A model generated the notes under the pieces. The model did not search any database. It was not told where the DNA came from and was given only the letters and a program-made list of their open reading frames with translations. The translations under genes and the position numbers were made by a program. 64,000 nucleotides of DNA, from the NCBI RefSeq assembly GCF_036250675.1, contig NZ_CP109592.1, forward strand, positions 9,845,706-9,909,705, given 5' to 3'. Every line of letters starts with the position of its first letter. The stretch's first letter is position 1. This DNA comes from Streptomyces sp. NBC_01689. GTDB taxonomy: Bacteria > Actinomycetota > Actinomycetes > Streptomycetales > Streptomycetaceae. This document shows, piece after piece, positions 33,767-43,600 of this stretch.

Positions 33767-35230
33767 ATGTCCTTGACCTTCACGGACATCTTTTGCGGCG
33801 CCGGAGGATCGAGCACCGGTCTGGTGGCCGCCGGGTATGAGCTGAAGCTCGCGGCGAACCACAGCCAGGTGGCGATCGACACCCACAGCGCCAACCACCG
33901 CCAGGCCGACCACGTCTGTGCGGACGTCAACAACTACGACATGCGGCGCCTGCCCACCACGGACGTGCTCTGGGCATCGCCGATCTGCACGGAGATGAGC
34001 CCCGCCGGGGGGACCCAGCGCCGTAACGGCGGACAGCTGGCGTTCGGCGAGGAGGACGAGGTCGAGGCCGAGGCGTTCATCCGGACCCGGGCCACGGCGT
34101 ACGACGTCATCCGCGCCACCGAGGTGCACCGGTACCGCGCCGTCCTGTGCGAGAACGTGGTGGAGTTCGTGACGCAGTGGCCGTTGTTCGGCTGGTGGCG
34201 CTCGGGCATGGAGCAGCTGGGCTACAACTCCCAGATCGTGTCCGTGTCCTCCGCCCACGTGGGCGGCCCGGACAACCCCCGCGCACCGCAGTGGCGGGAC
34301 CGGATCTATCTCGTTTTCACGCGGACCGGCATCAAGCTGCCCGACGTCCGGCCCCGCCCGCTGGCATGGTGCGCGGAGTGCGGCGAAGACGTTCAGGCCA
34401 TTCAGGCGTTCCGCAACCCCCGCCGCACGGTGGGGAAGTACCGGCAGCAGTACGACTACCGGTGCCCGAACGCGAAGTGCCGCAACGCCCTGGTGGAGCC
34501 CTACGTGCGCGCGGCCGCCGACGCGATCGACTGGACCAACCTGGGATCCCGGATCGGGGACCGCTCCCGCCCGCTGGCGGCCGCCACCCTGCGCCGGATC
34601 TCGGCTGGGCTGGCCGAGTACCCGCAGCGGGTCAGCCTCCTGACGCTCAACCACTCCGGGCACGACGGGCGGGCCCAGGACCCCACGCGGGTCCCCCTCC
34701 CCGCCCGCACGCGCAAGATCGGCGAGGGACTGCTCTTCCCGCAGGACCGGCACGGCATGCTCGTACCGGCCGGAGGCACGTGGAACGACACGGGCACGCC
34801 GCTGGCCGAGCCGATGCGCACCCGCACCACCCGGGACACCGAGGCCCTGGTGACCATGCCCTACGTCGTCACCCTCCGCCGCAACGGCGGGGCGGCCGCC
34901 GTCGATCAGCCGCTCGCCACGGTCACCGCAGCGGGCCGCCACCACGGTCTGGTCATCCCCTACCGCAAGGGCACCGCGAAGCCGACCGATCAGCCGCTCC
35001 TCACCCTGGCCACCCGGGACTCCGCCGGGATCTGCGTCCCAGACGCGGCCCTGACGGTCGAGGACTGCCACTTCCGGATGCTGCAGCCGCGCGAGCAGCT
35101 GGCCGCCCAGCGCTTCCCCGGCGACTACATCATGCGCGGCAACAAGGGCGAGCAGACCATGCAGGCCGGTAACGCCGTGTCCTGCAACGTGGCCCAGTGG
35201 ATCGGCGAACGCGTCGCCGCCGTCCTCTAG
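33767..35230 (+). CDS. C5-cytosine DNA methyltransferase, orphan, with zinc-ribbon insertion
   Basis: This 487-aa protein methylates cytosine at C5 in DNA using SAM. Motif I is FTDIFCGAGGSSTGLVAAGY; motif IV is ASPICTEMSPAGG, where the catalytic Cys is kept but PPC reads PIC; motif VI is CENVVEF; motif VIII is QWRDRIYLVF; motif X is GNAVSCNVAQWIGERV. A zinc ribbon (CAECGED...CPNAKC) is inserted between motif VIII and the target-recognition region, as in actinophage and mobile-element enzymes. ATG 33767 follows CCGGAGGAAG. No restriction endonuclease gene is adjacent, so it is probably a protective or regulatory orphan enzyme. Confidence 0.92.
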   Translation: MSLTFTDIFCGAGGSSTGLVAAGYELKLAANHSQVAIDTHSANHRQADHVCADVNNYDMRRLPTTDVLWASPICTEMSPAGGTQRRNGGQLAFGEEDEVEAEAFIRTRATAYDVIRATEVHRYRAVLCENVVEFVTQWPLFGWWRSGMEQLGYNSQIVSVSSAHVGGPDNPRAPQWRDRIYLVFTRTGIKLPDVRPRPLAWCAECGEDVQAIQAFRNPRRTVGKYRQQYDYRCPNAKCRNALVEPYVRAAADAIDWTNLGSRIGDRSRPLAAATLRRISAGLAEYPQRVSLLTLNHSGHDGRAQDPTRVPLPARTRKIGEGLLFPQDRHGMLVPAGGTWNDTGTPLAEPMRTRTTRDTEALVTMPYVVTLRRNGGAAAVDQPLATVTAAGRHHGLVIPYRKGTAKPTDQPLLTLATRDSAGICVPDAALTVEDCHFRMLQPREQLAAQRFPGDYIMRGNKGEQTMQAGNAVSCNVAQWIGERVAAVL

Positions 35231-35243
35231 CCAGTCAGCTAAC

Positions 35244-35331
35244 GCTGTAACGCTGTAAATGTCGGGTGGGGCGGTCGGTATCCGCCCCGCCCGGCACGAC
35301 CCGCCAGCACGCGACAGGAGAGACCACCTCA
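35244..35331 (+). promoter_or_regulatory. Second copy of shared leader motif
   Basis: GCTGTAA occurs twice (35244, 35252), followed by GGTCGGTATCCGCCCC (35273) and GACCCGCCAGCAC (35298), paralleling the leader before the methyltransferase gene. A third copy (GGTCGGTATCCACC, GACCCGTCAACACC) lies at 36038-36070 before the HTH gene, where GGGACCGG and CCGGTCCC could form a hairpin around it. Confidence 0.5.
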
Positions 35332-35902
35332 TGAGCGAGACCCCGCAACTGCCCTACCGGCTCGGGGAGCCGGACATCGAGTGCCGCTACCCCGTTCTCG
35401 TCGGAACGTGGTTCATCGGCCACGCCCTGCGCTGGCACGGTGTCTGGTATGCCGTACCGGCCGGGACCACCACCGACGTCCGCGTGGCGGACGGAGGCCC
35501 GCGCCGTGGCGGAGGCAGCCCGGCAGCCGCCGCCTGGCTCTACTCCGAGTTCACGGAGGGACGCATCACCCCGCAGAGCGTGGTCGACAGCGCCGCCGCC
35601 ACCCTGGTGAAGCCGGAGACCGTTCCTCTGCTCCACCCGCGCATGCCCGAGACCGCGCGCAACATCGCGTCGGCCCGGACCGCGTTCGCCGGACTGGAGG
35701 CGCACCGCTGGACGCCGTACGGCGGATACCCGGGCAGTGACAACCTTGGGTCATGGAGTGCCAGCTGTGCGGATGGAAGGGCCCGCGCTACTGGTCGCAC
35801 CTCCGGGGACGCAACGGCCAGCCGCCCACCGTCCTCCGCCACGACGGAGGATGCATCGGAGCCGACAAGGTCCGCGAGGCGATCGGCGCCTACGAGCGGT
35901 AG
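35332..35902 (+). pseudogene. Phage-like protein with C-terminal zinc finger, apparently frameshifted
   Basis: ATG 35332 opens a frame coding RLGEPDIECRYPVLVGTWFI, WHGVWYAVPAGTTTDVRVAD and LEAHRWTPYGGYPGSDNL. Near 35747 this frame becomes nonsense-like (SWSASCADGRARATG), whereas the next frame continues naturally with MECQLCGWKGPRYWSHLRGR and LRHDGGCIGADKVREAIGAY to a stop at 35900-35902. One missing T in CCTTGGG would join them into a 190-aa protein with a CxxC...H...C finger. Alternatives are a separate 49-aa gene starting at ATG 35753, a real programmed shift, or a sequencing error. It follows the second leader motif and GACAGGAGAG. Confidence 0.6.
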
Positions 35903-36144
35903 CTGACACCCGGCAGCCGTAGTGGCGGTCCGGTCGGGCATCGAGCCCGACCGGACCGCCCGCTGGTGCGTGGTGCTGGCCGGTGGGCACGAGCACGAAA
36001 AAGGGACCGGCGGCCCGCCCCGCCCAAGAGCGGTGCGGTCGGTATCCACCGGTCCCGACCCGTCAACACCACCAGGGCGCGACCGCGGCAGTCTATCGCC
36101 GTAGCCTCAGGCGACAGCCCTGATACCGGACAGGAGACGCACCG

Positions 36145-36762
36145 ATGATCCCCCACGGCCACCCCGTCATGACGGAGGCCAGCATCGCGGCGGCCGCAGG
36201 CATCGAGCTGCACACGTGGCGCCGGCGCCACGGCACCGATTTCCGCGCCCGGGTGCCCGTCACCAACCCCGGCGAGCGACTGCGTCTGTACGACGCAGCC
36301 CAGGCCCACGCCTACCTCGAGGGCCAGCCCGTCCCGCCGGCGCCCACCCCCGAGCCTCACCCCGAGGACTTGCTCAGCGTGGGCGAAACCGCCGAAGTCC
36401 TGGGCACCGACGCCTCCACCGTCCGTGCGTACGCCAGCACTGGCTATCTGCCCAAGGGCGTCGAGCTGCACGGCCGCCCCTGGTGGCCCCGGCACGTCGT
36501 GCAGGCCCGGATCGACGCCGGAGACCAGAGACACCACCCCGAGCGCACCGGTGCGGGCCGCCGGCCAGGCGACCCGCGCAACCGTTCCCCCCGCCCGCGC
36601 ACTGACGACCGCGTGCCCGCCGTTGCCGCCGAACTCGCCGCAGCCGAAGCGGAGAACCGGACCGTAACCGCCGACCAGTTGGCAGAGCGCTACAGCGTGA
36701 GCCGGCGGACCGGAGAGCGCCTACTCGCCGCCGCCCGCCAGCAGCTGCAGAAGCGTTCTTGA
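36145..36762 (+). CDS. DNA-binding protein with two HTH segments
   Basis: This 205-aa protein has a central MerR/excisionase-like HTH (LLSVGETAEVLGTDASTVRA then STGYLPKGVELHGRPWWPRH) and a C-terminal HTH (VTADQLAERYSVSRRTGERL). The N-terminus (MTEASIAAAAGIELHTWRRR) may be a third helix-turn-helix-like unit. A basic Pro/Arg linker of 30 residues separates the domains. ATG 36145 follows GACAGGAGACG. It is likely a regulator or excisionase-type protein of the mobile segment, and it is the third gene preceded by the shared leader motif. Confidence 0.78.
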   Translation: MIPHGHPVMTEASIAAAAGIELHTWRRRHGTDFRARVPVTNPGERLRLYDAAQAHAYLEGQPVPPAPTPEPHPEDLLSVGETAEVLGTDASTVRAYASTGYLPKGVELHGRPWWPRHVVQARIDAGDQRHHPERTGAGRRPGDPRNRSPRPRTDDRVPAVAAELAAAEAENRTVTADQLAERYSVSRRTGERLLAAARQQLQKRS

Positions 36763-36801
36763 ACGCCTTTGTAGTGGTGCTGGAGCCTTCGAGCTGAGCC
36801 G

Positions 36802-37731
36802 TCAGCCCACAGGGATCGGAGGCACCGACAGGTCGGCGCCGCTGTTCCCTGACCCCTGCACGCGCCAGAGGCCGACCCCGATCGGTACGGACCGCTCCAA
36901 CATCACTGCGCGATATTCAGTCGGCCAAACAGTCAAATCCGACCACGTGATACCCACCAGGTCCGCGTCGGTCAGGTTCGCGTGGGTGAGGTTCGCGCGG
37001 GTCAGGTTCGCGCTGCCCAGGTCCGCGTCGGTCAGGTCCGCGCCGGTCAGGTCCGCGCCGGTCAGGTCCGCGCTGCGCAGGTCCGCGCGGGACAGGTCCG
37101 CGTCGGCTAGGTTCGCGCCGGTCAGGTTCGCGCTGCCCAGGTTCGCGCGGGACAGGTTCGCGCCGGTCAGGTCCGCGCCGGTCAGGTCCGCGCCGGTCAG
37201 GTCCGCGCGGGACAGGTCCGCGCGGGACAGGTCCGCGTCGGCTAGGTTCGCGCCGGTCAGGTACGCGCCGGTCAGGTACGCGCCGCCCAGGTCTGAGATG
37301 GTCAGGTTCGCACGGGTCAGGTTCGCGCGGGTCAGGTCCGCGAAGGTCAGGTCCGCGAAGGTCAGGTCCGCGCGGGTCAGGTTCGCACGGCCCAGGTCCG
37401 CGCGAGACAGGTCCGTGCGGGACAGGTACGCGCGAGACAGGTCCGCACCGGTCAGGTTCGCGTAGGACAGGTTCGCGTAGGACAGGTTTGAGTCGGTCAG
37501 GTCCGCCCCGGTCAGGTCCGCCCCGGTCAGGTCTGGGCTGGCCCGGTCTGGGCTGGCCAGGATCGAGGCAGCTGGAATGGTCTTGTAACGGGGACGGGCG
37601 CCGCCGGCCAAGAGCACCCGGGTCCACCAGGCAGATGCCTCAATACTTAGCCAGGGACGTGAAGGTCGCGCGGTCCGAGCCACACGGCCGAGGAAGGAGT
37701 CAGGACGCGTCTTCACGGATCTCCCCATCCT
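36802..37731 (-). CDS. Pentapeptide-repeat protein
   Basis: This protein of about 309 aa is made of roughly 40 consecutive A(D/N)LxX pentapeptides (ADLTGADLTGADLTDSNLSY and so on) between residues 60 and 270. They should fold into a right-handed quadrilateral beta-helix. The DNA shows the matching 15-bp period. Such proteins can mimic DNA and protect gyrase, or serve as structural modules; no other domain is present. The C-terminal 40 residues are non-repetitive. ATG 37731 overlaps the end of the upstream membrane-protein gene by 32 bp and follows GAGG closely, so the start is uncertain. It is likely co-transcribed with the two genes upstream. Confidence 0.85.
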   Translation of the reverse strand, partial: RMGRSVKTRPDSFLGRVARTARPSRPWLSIEASAWWTRVLLAGGARPRYKTIPAASILASPDRASPDLTGADLTGADLTDSNLSYANLSYANLTGADLSRAYLSRTDLSRADLGRANLTRADLTFADLTFADLTRANLTRANLTISDLGGAYLTGAYLTGANLADADLSRADLSRADLTGADLTGADLTGANLSRANLGSANLTGANLADADLSRADLRSADLTGADLTGADLTDADLGSANLTRANLTHANLTDADLVGITWSDLTVWPTEYRAVMLERSVPIGVGLWRVQGSGNSGADLSVPPIPVG

Positions 37732-38095
37732 CAGTCGCGCGCGAGAGGGGCGGAGGGGCACTCGCCTGGCTGCCTGAAATCGAGGGAGGCCCGGTTGACG
37801 GTTGGATGGAGGGTCCGACCTCTACCCCGGAGAGGATGCCTCGGATTGTGGCGGGCGCACCGATGCCGAAGATGAAGGCTGGCCACGGCCCGTTCATCTG
37901 ATCGTGTGCGGCAGCCGCCACCACGGCACCCAGAACGAGCCCGCTCCCCAGTACGAACAGTCGGGGCCCTACCGTGTCAAGTCTCCGCTGCCACGGCCAG
38001 CGGTACCCGCCAGACATGATGGAGCCGCAGAAGGACACGAGCGAAGCGGCTCCGCCGCCGGCCAAGCCCCACAGGGCTGCTTGCCACCACGTCAT
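37700..38095 (-). CDS. Small membrane protein, 131 aa
   Basis: The protein has hydrophobic segments WQAALWGLAGGGAASLVSFC, LFVLGSGLVLGAVVAAAAHD and PAFIFGIGAPATIRGIL, so two or three transmembrane helices, and a Ser/Pro-rich acidic tail. ATG 38095 has a weak ribosome site. It overlaps the pentapeptide gene at its 3' end, which suggests coupling. This size and layout are typical of small membrane proteins encoded next to pentapeptide or effector proteins in streptomycetes. No family is recognised. Confidence 0.7.
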   Translation of the reverse strand: MTWWQAALWGLAGGGAASLVSFCGSIMSGGYRWPWQRRLDTVGPRLFVLGSGLVLGAVVAAAAHDQMNGPWPAFIFGIGAPATIRGILSGVEVGPSIQPSTGPPSISGSQASAPPPLSRATEDGEIREDAS

Positions 38096-38177
38096 CGTCT
38101 GACGGTAGCCACCCGCAACGGTTGCCTGTAAAGAAAGCCCAATTTTCGTAGGCTTCAGTCCATATAGTCCGCCGCGG

Positions 38178-38731
38178 TCACAGGCCCAGTTCGTCCAGCC
38201 GCGACCCCGCCGCCCACCGCCCCAACTGGTTCCCGTCGAGCAGAACACCGCCCTGGCGCGAAGCCCAGAGCACGTCCGCACGGCTGAAGTCGCCGCGGTG
38301 GACCACGACTCGGAGCAGGCCATCGGGACCAGGTCGGCCTACCTCGCGCAGCGGAGCGAACCCGCTCCCACCCTCGTCCGCAGAGTCCACCGGGCGAAAG
38401 CCGACATCCAGCTGGCGACCCTGACGACTCGCGTACAGACGCGGTCGACCGGGCTCGCCCACGTCGACCACGTGCCAGCCATCCCTCCGCAACATCCGCG
38501 TGGCCGCCACCGTCAGCCCCCGGTCATCGAGCCGAGACAGTTCCGCCGCGGAGTAGCGGCCGCCCCGCCGGCGCGCGACCTCTCGATGCCAGCGCAGCCC
38601 GCCGATCGCGGCCGTACCAAGGAGCACCACACCCAGCACCAGGCCGCCGACCCCGAGCGCGGTGTAGAGCCAGGCAGTAGCGCGAGGGACACGAGCACCA
38701 CTACGCCGACCATCGCGAAACCAGGCAGCAT
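38178..38731 (-). pseudogene. Membrane-anchored Mrr-like restriction endonuclease homologue, frameshifted
   Basis: ATG 38731 (GGAG upstream) starts MLPGFAMVGVVVLVSLALL in one frame. The next frame then continues AWLYTALGVGGLVLGVVLLG, RWHREVARRRGGRYSAAELS, RLDDRGLTVAATRMLRRDGW and ends at 38178. This is the pattern of actinobacterial membrane proteins with two N-terminal helices and a Mrr_cat domain. One base near 38680 appears lost. In the nuclease part the usual QxK reads GFR (QLDVGFRPV), so the active site is also altered. The gene is probably a decayed or non-catalytic homologue. Confidence 0.6.
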
Positions 38732-39144
38732 GTCCCGCAGCTCCGGCCCGCACCGCACCTGGCAGGTGCGCTCGGACCGTGTTCTCGGTTTCGCTTCGAG
38801 ACTTTCCTGTCCACCGTGCCTCCGGAGCCTGATAGCAGAGGCGTTGCGAGCGCGTGGCGATATCAGGAGATTCAGTGCGACGCACGGTCATGGTGCGGTT
38901 CGCTGATATCCGCAGGCGCAGGGACAGGCGAGCCGACATGTCGCCGATCTCTGTCTGTGATCCGTGAACCACGACCCGGACTCCTGCAATCAACCGGCCG
39001 CCTGCAGTTGCTCCTGCTTCTGCCTGAACCTCTTCAGCTGTACCTGAGCTTTGCCGTCGGCGTGGAACTCAGTTCTGACCGCTTCTTGGTCGAACTGAGC
39101 AGCACCCGTCGCTGGTTCGGCCTCCGTCACGAAGGTGTCGACCA
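38732..39144. other. 0.4-kb spacer without recognisable gene
   Basis: No frame with a ribosome site or family match is visible between the Mrr-like relic and the 50-aa membrane protein. Confidence 0.3.
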
Positions 39145-39297
39145 GTGGATGTGCTGATTCTGTGGTTCCTGGCTGCGGCGAGTGTTGTGAGCGTTGCCCT
39201 GTTCACCGTGCGCGGCATTTTGGACCAGCTGCGCGAGGTTTTCGTTGCCTGGCACCGGGCCAGAGGTGCGATCCGTGGCGACGTCGACGACGAGTAG
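39145..39297 (+). CDS. 50-aa membrane protein
   Basis: GTG 39145 lies nine bases after GAAGG. The product starts with one transmembrane helix (LILWFLAAASVVSVALFTV) followed by an amphipathic charged segment (GILDQLREVFVAWHRARGAI) and an acidic end. Such single-pass micro-proteins are common in actinomycete plasmids and ICEs. It is followed at 39492 by a second small membrane protein. Confidence 0.55.
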   Translation: MDVLILWFLAAASVVSVALFTVRGILDQLREVFVAWHRARGAIRGDVDDE

Positions 39298-39491
39298 CCC
39301 AGCTGAGGCTGATTGCGCTCCGTACAGAACTTTGGTGCCCCTACTGCCCGAGAAGTCAGAACGGGTGTCGGCGCAACCTCGTGAATCAAGCCGATCTACT
39401 GTGTTTTGTCGCCACCAGGCCGCGTCTGAGCTGCCGCCAGTGTCGGTGCTCGCTACATGTGGACCAGTCGCGTTCGGAGAAGGGGGCTCTC

Positions 39492-39704
39492 ATGGTGCTG
39501 TCGATCAACCTGGCGGTTCTCCTGGCGGTGATCATCGTGCTGCGGCTTCGGCGTCGCACCGAGGCGCGGAAACGTACTGACGAGCAGTTGACCGTGCTCA
39601 TCGTGCTGGTGTTCGGCGTCCTGATCGCTCCCACAGCATTCGGACAGGGGATCCTCAACGTGGCCGGACAGCTCGCCAGCGGGATTACTCAGGCAGGCCA
39701 CTGA
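39492..39704 (+). CDS. 70-aa membrane protein
   Basis: ATG 39492 follows GGAGAAGGGG. Two transmembrane helices (LSINLAVLLAVIIVLRLRRR and LTVLIVLVFGVLIAPTAFGQ) flank a basic loop. The same frame stays open upstream, where it contains WCPYCPRSQNGCRR and SCRQCRCSLHVDQ, so a longer protein with Cys pairs (start before 39303, not identified) cannot be excluded. It resembles small spread/transfer (Spd-like) or holin-like proteins in size only. Confidence 0.6.
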   Translation: MVLSINLAVLLAVIIVLRLRRRTEARKRTDEQLTVLIVLVFGVLIAPTAFGQGILNVAGQLASGITQAGH

Positions 39705-39835
39705 GAAGAGGAATGGTCCGCTGAATCCGCATCGCGTCATCGCGCGACGAGAGGTACGGGGCTGGTCGCATCGATCCGTGCGCGCGCATGGGATGCTCCC
39801 CCGATCGTGACCACCGGGAGGGGGCGCGTCCTGCC

Positions 39836-40174
39836 GTGATCCTCACTGTCACGGATGCCGGTGTCACCGCGGTCTTCACCCCGCGCGGAGTGGCAGCGGC
39901 CCGTCTCGGTCTGGTTGGCGCTGGCGTCCACGCCGTCATCGCGATCGTCCTTGCTCTACGCTTTGGCAAGGGTGGCAACGCCCTCCGTATCGGAACAATC
40001 GTCTACGGCGCCTGGCACTGCATTGTGGGTACTTTTGCCCCTCGGCCTCACCGCCAGCAGCGCACCCGCCGCCACTGTGATGGCAGCCCTCGTGCAGCTG
40101 GCCGCCGGAGTCGTGCTGATCGTCTTCATGGCTCAGAGGGATGGCATGGCCTGGTTCAGCCGCACCCGCCATTG
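39836..40174 (+). pseudogene. Small membrane protein, apparently frameshifted
   Basis: From GTG 39836 one frame reads AVFTPRGVAAARLGLVGAGV, HAVIAIVLALRFGKGGNALR, IGTIVYGAWHCIVG. The natural continuation is in the next frame (LLPLGLTASSAPAATVMAAL, VQLAAGVVLIVFMAQRDGMA) up to the stop at 40172-40174. A single base change near 40030 would restore a four-helix membrane protein of about 112 aa. It is the third such apparent frameshift within 5 kb. Confidence 0.55.
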
Positions 40175-40644
40175 AGTGCAACAGATACACCCTGCGTTGA
40201 GGGGTGATCCCGAGGAACCGGCCCTGCAGCCGTAGGAACGCGAGCCGGTTGCCCTCCCAGCCGACCAGCTTCTCGCCCAGTGTGGTCGCGTCCGGCAGTT
40301 GCACGGCGGCCGCCGGGATGCCGGGGAACGCCGGCGCCGGATCTTGTCGGTACGGACATCGTTCTCTGACGGGACGTGCGTGATGGCGCCCCCTGATGCC
40401 GTTCGAGCCGCACAGGGGGAGTCCAGCGCACTTGAAGCCGTAGTGCGATGAGCACAGCTGGCTCATGAGCTTGGGGCCTCAGGGGCTCAGCATGTTGTAC
40501 GTGGATCTGGCCATCCATGGACCGGTCTAGGCCACGCGTGAGCACACAGATGACATGCCCATGTTCGATTCTGTACTTTCACCTTCCGTGACTGTGTGAT
40601 CGCTTTAGGTCGCATCCTGGTGGGTCGTGGTCGGAGGGGCTGAC
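40175..40644. other. 0.45-kb spacer with possible gene fragment
   Basis: The minus strand around 40200-40340 encodes a protein-like stretch (LPDATTLGEKLVGWEGNRLA, FLRLQGRFLGITP) without start or ribosome site. I take it as debris of an unidentified gene. The RHS gene promoter must be close to 40550-40640, where G+C drops. Confidence 0.35.
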
Positions 40645-43600
40645 GTGGCACGTTCTTCGAGGTTGCGACAGGTCGTTGTGGGCGTAGTAACCGCATGGGC
40701 TGTGATCTTTGCAGGGTCAGCGACCGCGGCGCCGGCGGAAAAGCAGCGCGTGGAGAGCGCGGATACTGCTGGCGTCCCCGGGCCAAGGCCTGCGAAGCCG
40801 CAGAAGCCTATGACGCTGAAGCAGCGTCACCAGCAGGTAGACCAAGGGCGGTTCAAGCCACCGGCCCACGAGGCTCATCGGAAGCAATTTACCGAGGCCG
40901 AAGCGGTGGCTGAGGCAAAGAAGTCTGCAGCCCGGGCCCGCTCTGTTGCAGGCACCGGTCGAACGGCTGCCAGTATCAAGGGCGCTGCCGCTGCTGTACC
41001 TGGCGGAGACGTGGACTACGTGGCAGTGGTCGGCTCCGAGGGTTCCTACCGTTCGGTTGTCGGTGCGAGCCCTCTGGGCCCTGATCCTCTCACCGGGCAG
41101 GTCTTTGAAGGAGAAACCCTCCTCGCAAGCGCGGAGATCACGCACTCCGACTACACCACCGATGCGGACGGCAAGCTCGCTGATGTACTGCATCAGGTCA
41201 AGGTGACCTGGGAAGTCGGCTGCGGCTCCGATGTTGTCGACTACGACACGGGCCAGGTCGTGACAGCCCATTCAGGTGCCTATTCGCTGGTCCATCCCGA
41301 GGTCAGCGACCCGGTCGTGACTCTCCAGCTGTCTGTGGACCCGGAACAGTGTGCAGGTGCGGTTCCCAACATCGGGAACTTCTCCGTCACGGCGCTCGCG
41401 ACCGTCGTCGACGTCGCAGGCGGCGGCCGTGGTGGCGTGGTAACTCTGATGACCTTGGCTCGGGGGATTCCCAACGATCAGACATACGGATGCGCCCCCG
41501 AGTGCACGTCCTTGAGCACGGCATTCGCTCAACCGCAGGCGCAGCGCGGAGCCTCGGTGAACACGGCCACGGGCGCGTTCTCGGGCTCTTATACCGACGT
41601 CCAACAGCCGTCCGTCGGAGGCGGACTCGACCTTACCCGCCGATATTCCTCCAACAACACCACTACCGGATCCCTCGGCCAGGGATGGACGCTGCCCTGG
41701 GACGCCCAGCTGACCAAGGACGCGGCCGGCAACGTCACCTACACGTCGGAGAGCGGGGCGAAGTACCCCTACACAAGAAAGTCTGACGGCACGTTCACGG
41801 CGCCCTCCACCTCCCGGTCATCCCTGAAAGCGCAGACCGACGGGACATACACCCTCACCACACCGGACAAGCAGACACTCACCTTCGATTCCGGCGGACA
41901 CCTCACCTCATCGAAGAACCGCTCAGGCCAGGGAGTCACCTACCGCTACGCGGCCGGCCACCTGGCATCCGTGACCGACGCGGCAGGCCGGTCGTCCACG
42001 ACGACATACACCGGCGACCTGCTCTCACGGGTGCAGCTCGCCGACGGACGGCATGTCGACTACGGATACGCCGCCGGCCGTCTGACGAGCGTCACAGGGA
42101 CCGACGGCAAACAGACCAGCTACGGCTACGACACCGAGGGTCGCCTCGCCTCGACCCAGGACGCAGCGGGGCACTACCCCGTCCGCAACACCTACGACTC
42201 TCAGGGGCGCGTGGCGACCCAGAAAGACGCCCTCGGCAACAGCACGACCTACACATACCGCAGCGGAGAGACGGACACCACCGCTCCGGACGGCGGTGTA
42301 TGGACCGACGTCTACGCCCACAACTACCTGTTGGTCCAGTACGACCCCTTCGGAAACCGCACGTTCTACAGCTACGACGGCTCAGCGAACCTCATCAGAG
42401 CCACCGACCCGCTCGGTCACTTCACGGCCTACGCCTATGACACCTCAAACCGCCTGACAACGGAGACAGACCCCTCGGGCGCCCGCTGGAGATACGCCTA
42501 CGACACGAACGGGAACCTGTCCAAATCCACAGACCCTGACGTGCACGCCACGACGTACACCTACACCACTGACAACCTCCTTGCCACGGTCAAGGATCCA
42601 CTGGCCAACGTCACCTCCTTCACCTATACCTCCACCGGGCAGCTCGCCACGGAAACCGACCCCCTGCAGAACACGACGACCTACGGGTACGACGCGGCAG
42701 GCAACCAGACATCCGTCAGGGCCCCGAGCGGCGCGACAACCACGCAGTCCTTCGATCAGTCCGGACGCGTGATCACCAGCACCGACGCGCGAGGCAACGC
42801 TTCAGGCGCGGACCCGACAGCATTCACCACAAAGTACGCGTACGACGACGGCGACCGGCTCCTGAAAGTCACGGACCCGAAGGGCCGGATCACGACGCGC
42901 GGATACGACGACGTAGGCAATCCGACGTCGATCACTGACGCCACGCAAAAGACGACGTCGACCACGTACGACGCGGCAAACCGTGCCACCGGCGGGACCG
43001 ACGCCGCCGGCAACACGACTCAGCGCTCCTACGACGCTATGGGACGACTCCTGTCCGCGACCGATGCGGCCGGCAGCAGGACGACCTACACATACGACAA
43101 GGCCGGTCGCTCGTTGTCCATGACGACTCCGCGGGGCAACACAGCCGGTGCCGATGCTGTCCAGTACACCTGGAAGTACGGCTACGACGCGGTCGGGAAC
43201 AACACGACGGTCACAGACCCCCTCAACCACACGACCGCCACGACGTACACCGCCGACGGCCTGCCCGAGTCCGTGACCGACCCCCTCGGCAACGTCCAGA
43301 CCTACAGCTACGACGACATGGGCAACGTCGTGCGGGCCATGGATGCGCTGAACCGGACGACCATCAGCACGTACAACGCCAACAACCAGGTGGCCACGGT
43401 CAGGGACCGTAACAGCAACACCGTCACTTACGGCTATGACGCTGCGGGCCGGCTCACATCCCAGACCTCCCCGATGGGCAACAAGACCACCTACGCCTAC
43501 AACACCGACGGCCTGCTGACCGACACCGTGGAGCCGCGCGGCAATGTGACAGGCGCCGACCCGGCCCAGTACACCTGGCACACCTCATACGACGCGTCAG

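Noticed and set aside
36940..37560. Regular 15-bp direct repeats resembling a CRISPR or minisatellite array
   Set aside because: The period is exactly five codons and the minus strand encodes pentapeptide repeats; there are no unique spacers and no cas genes.
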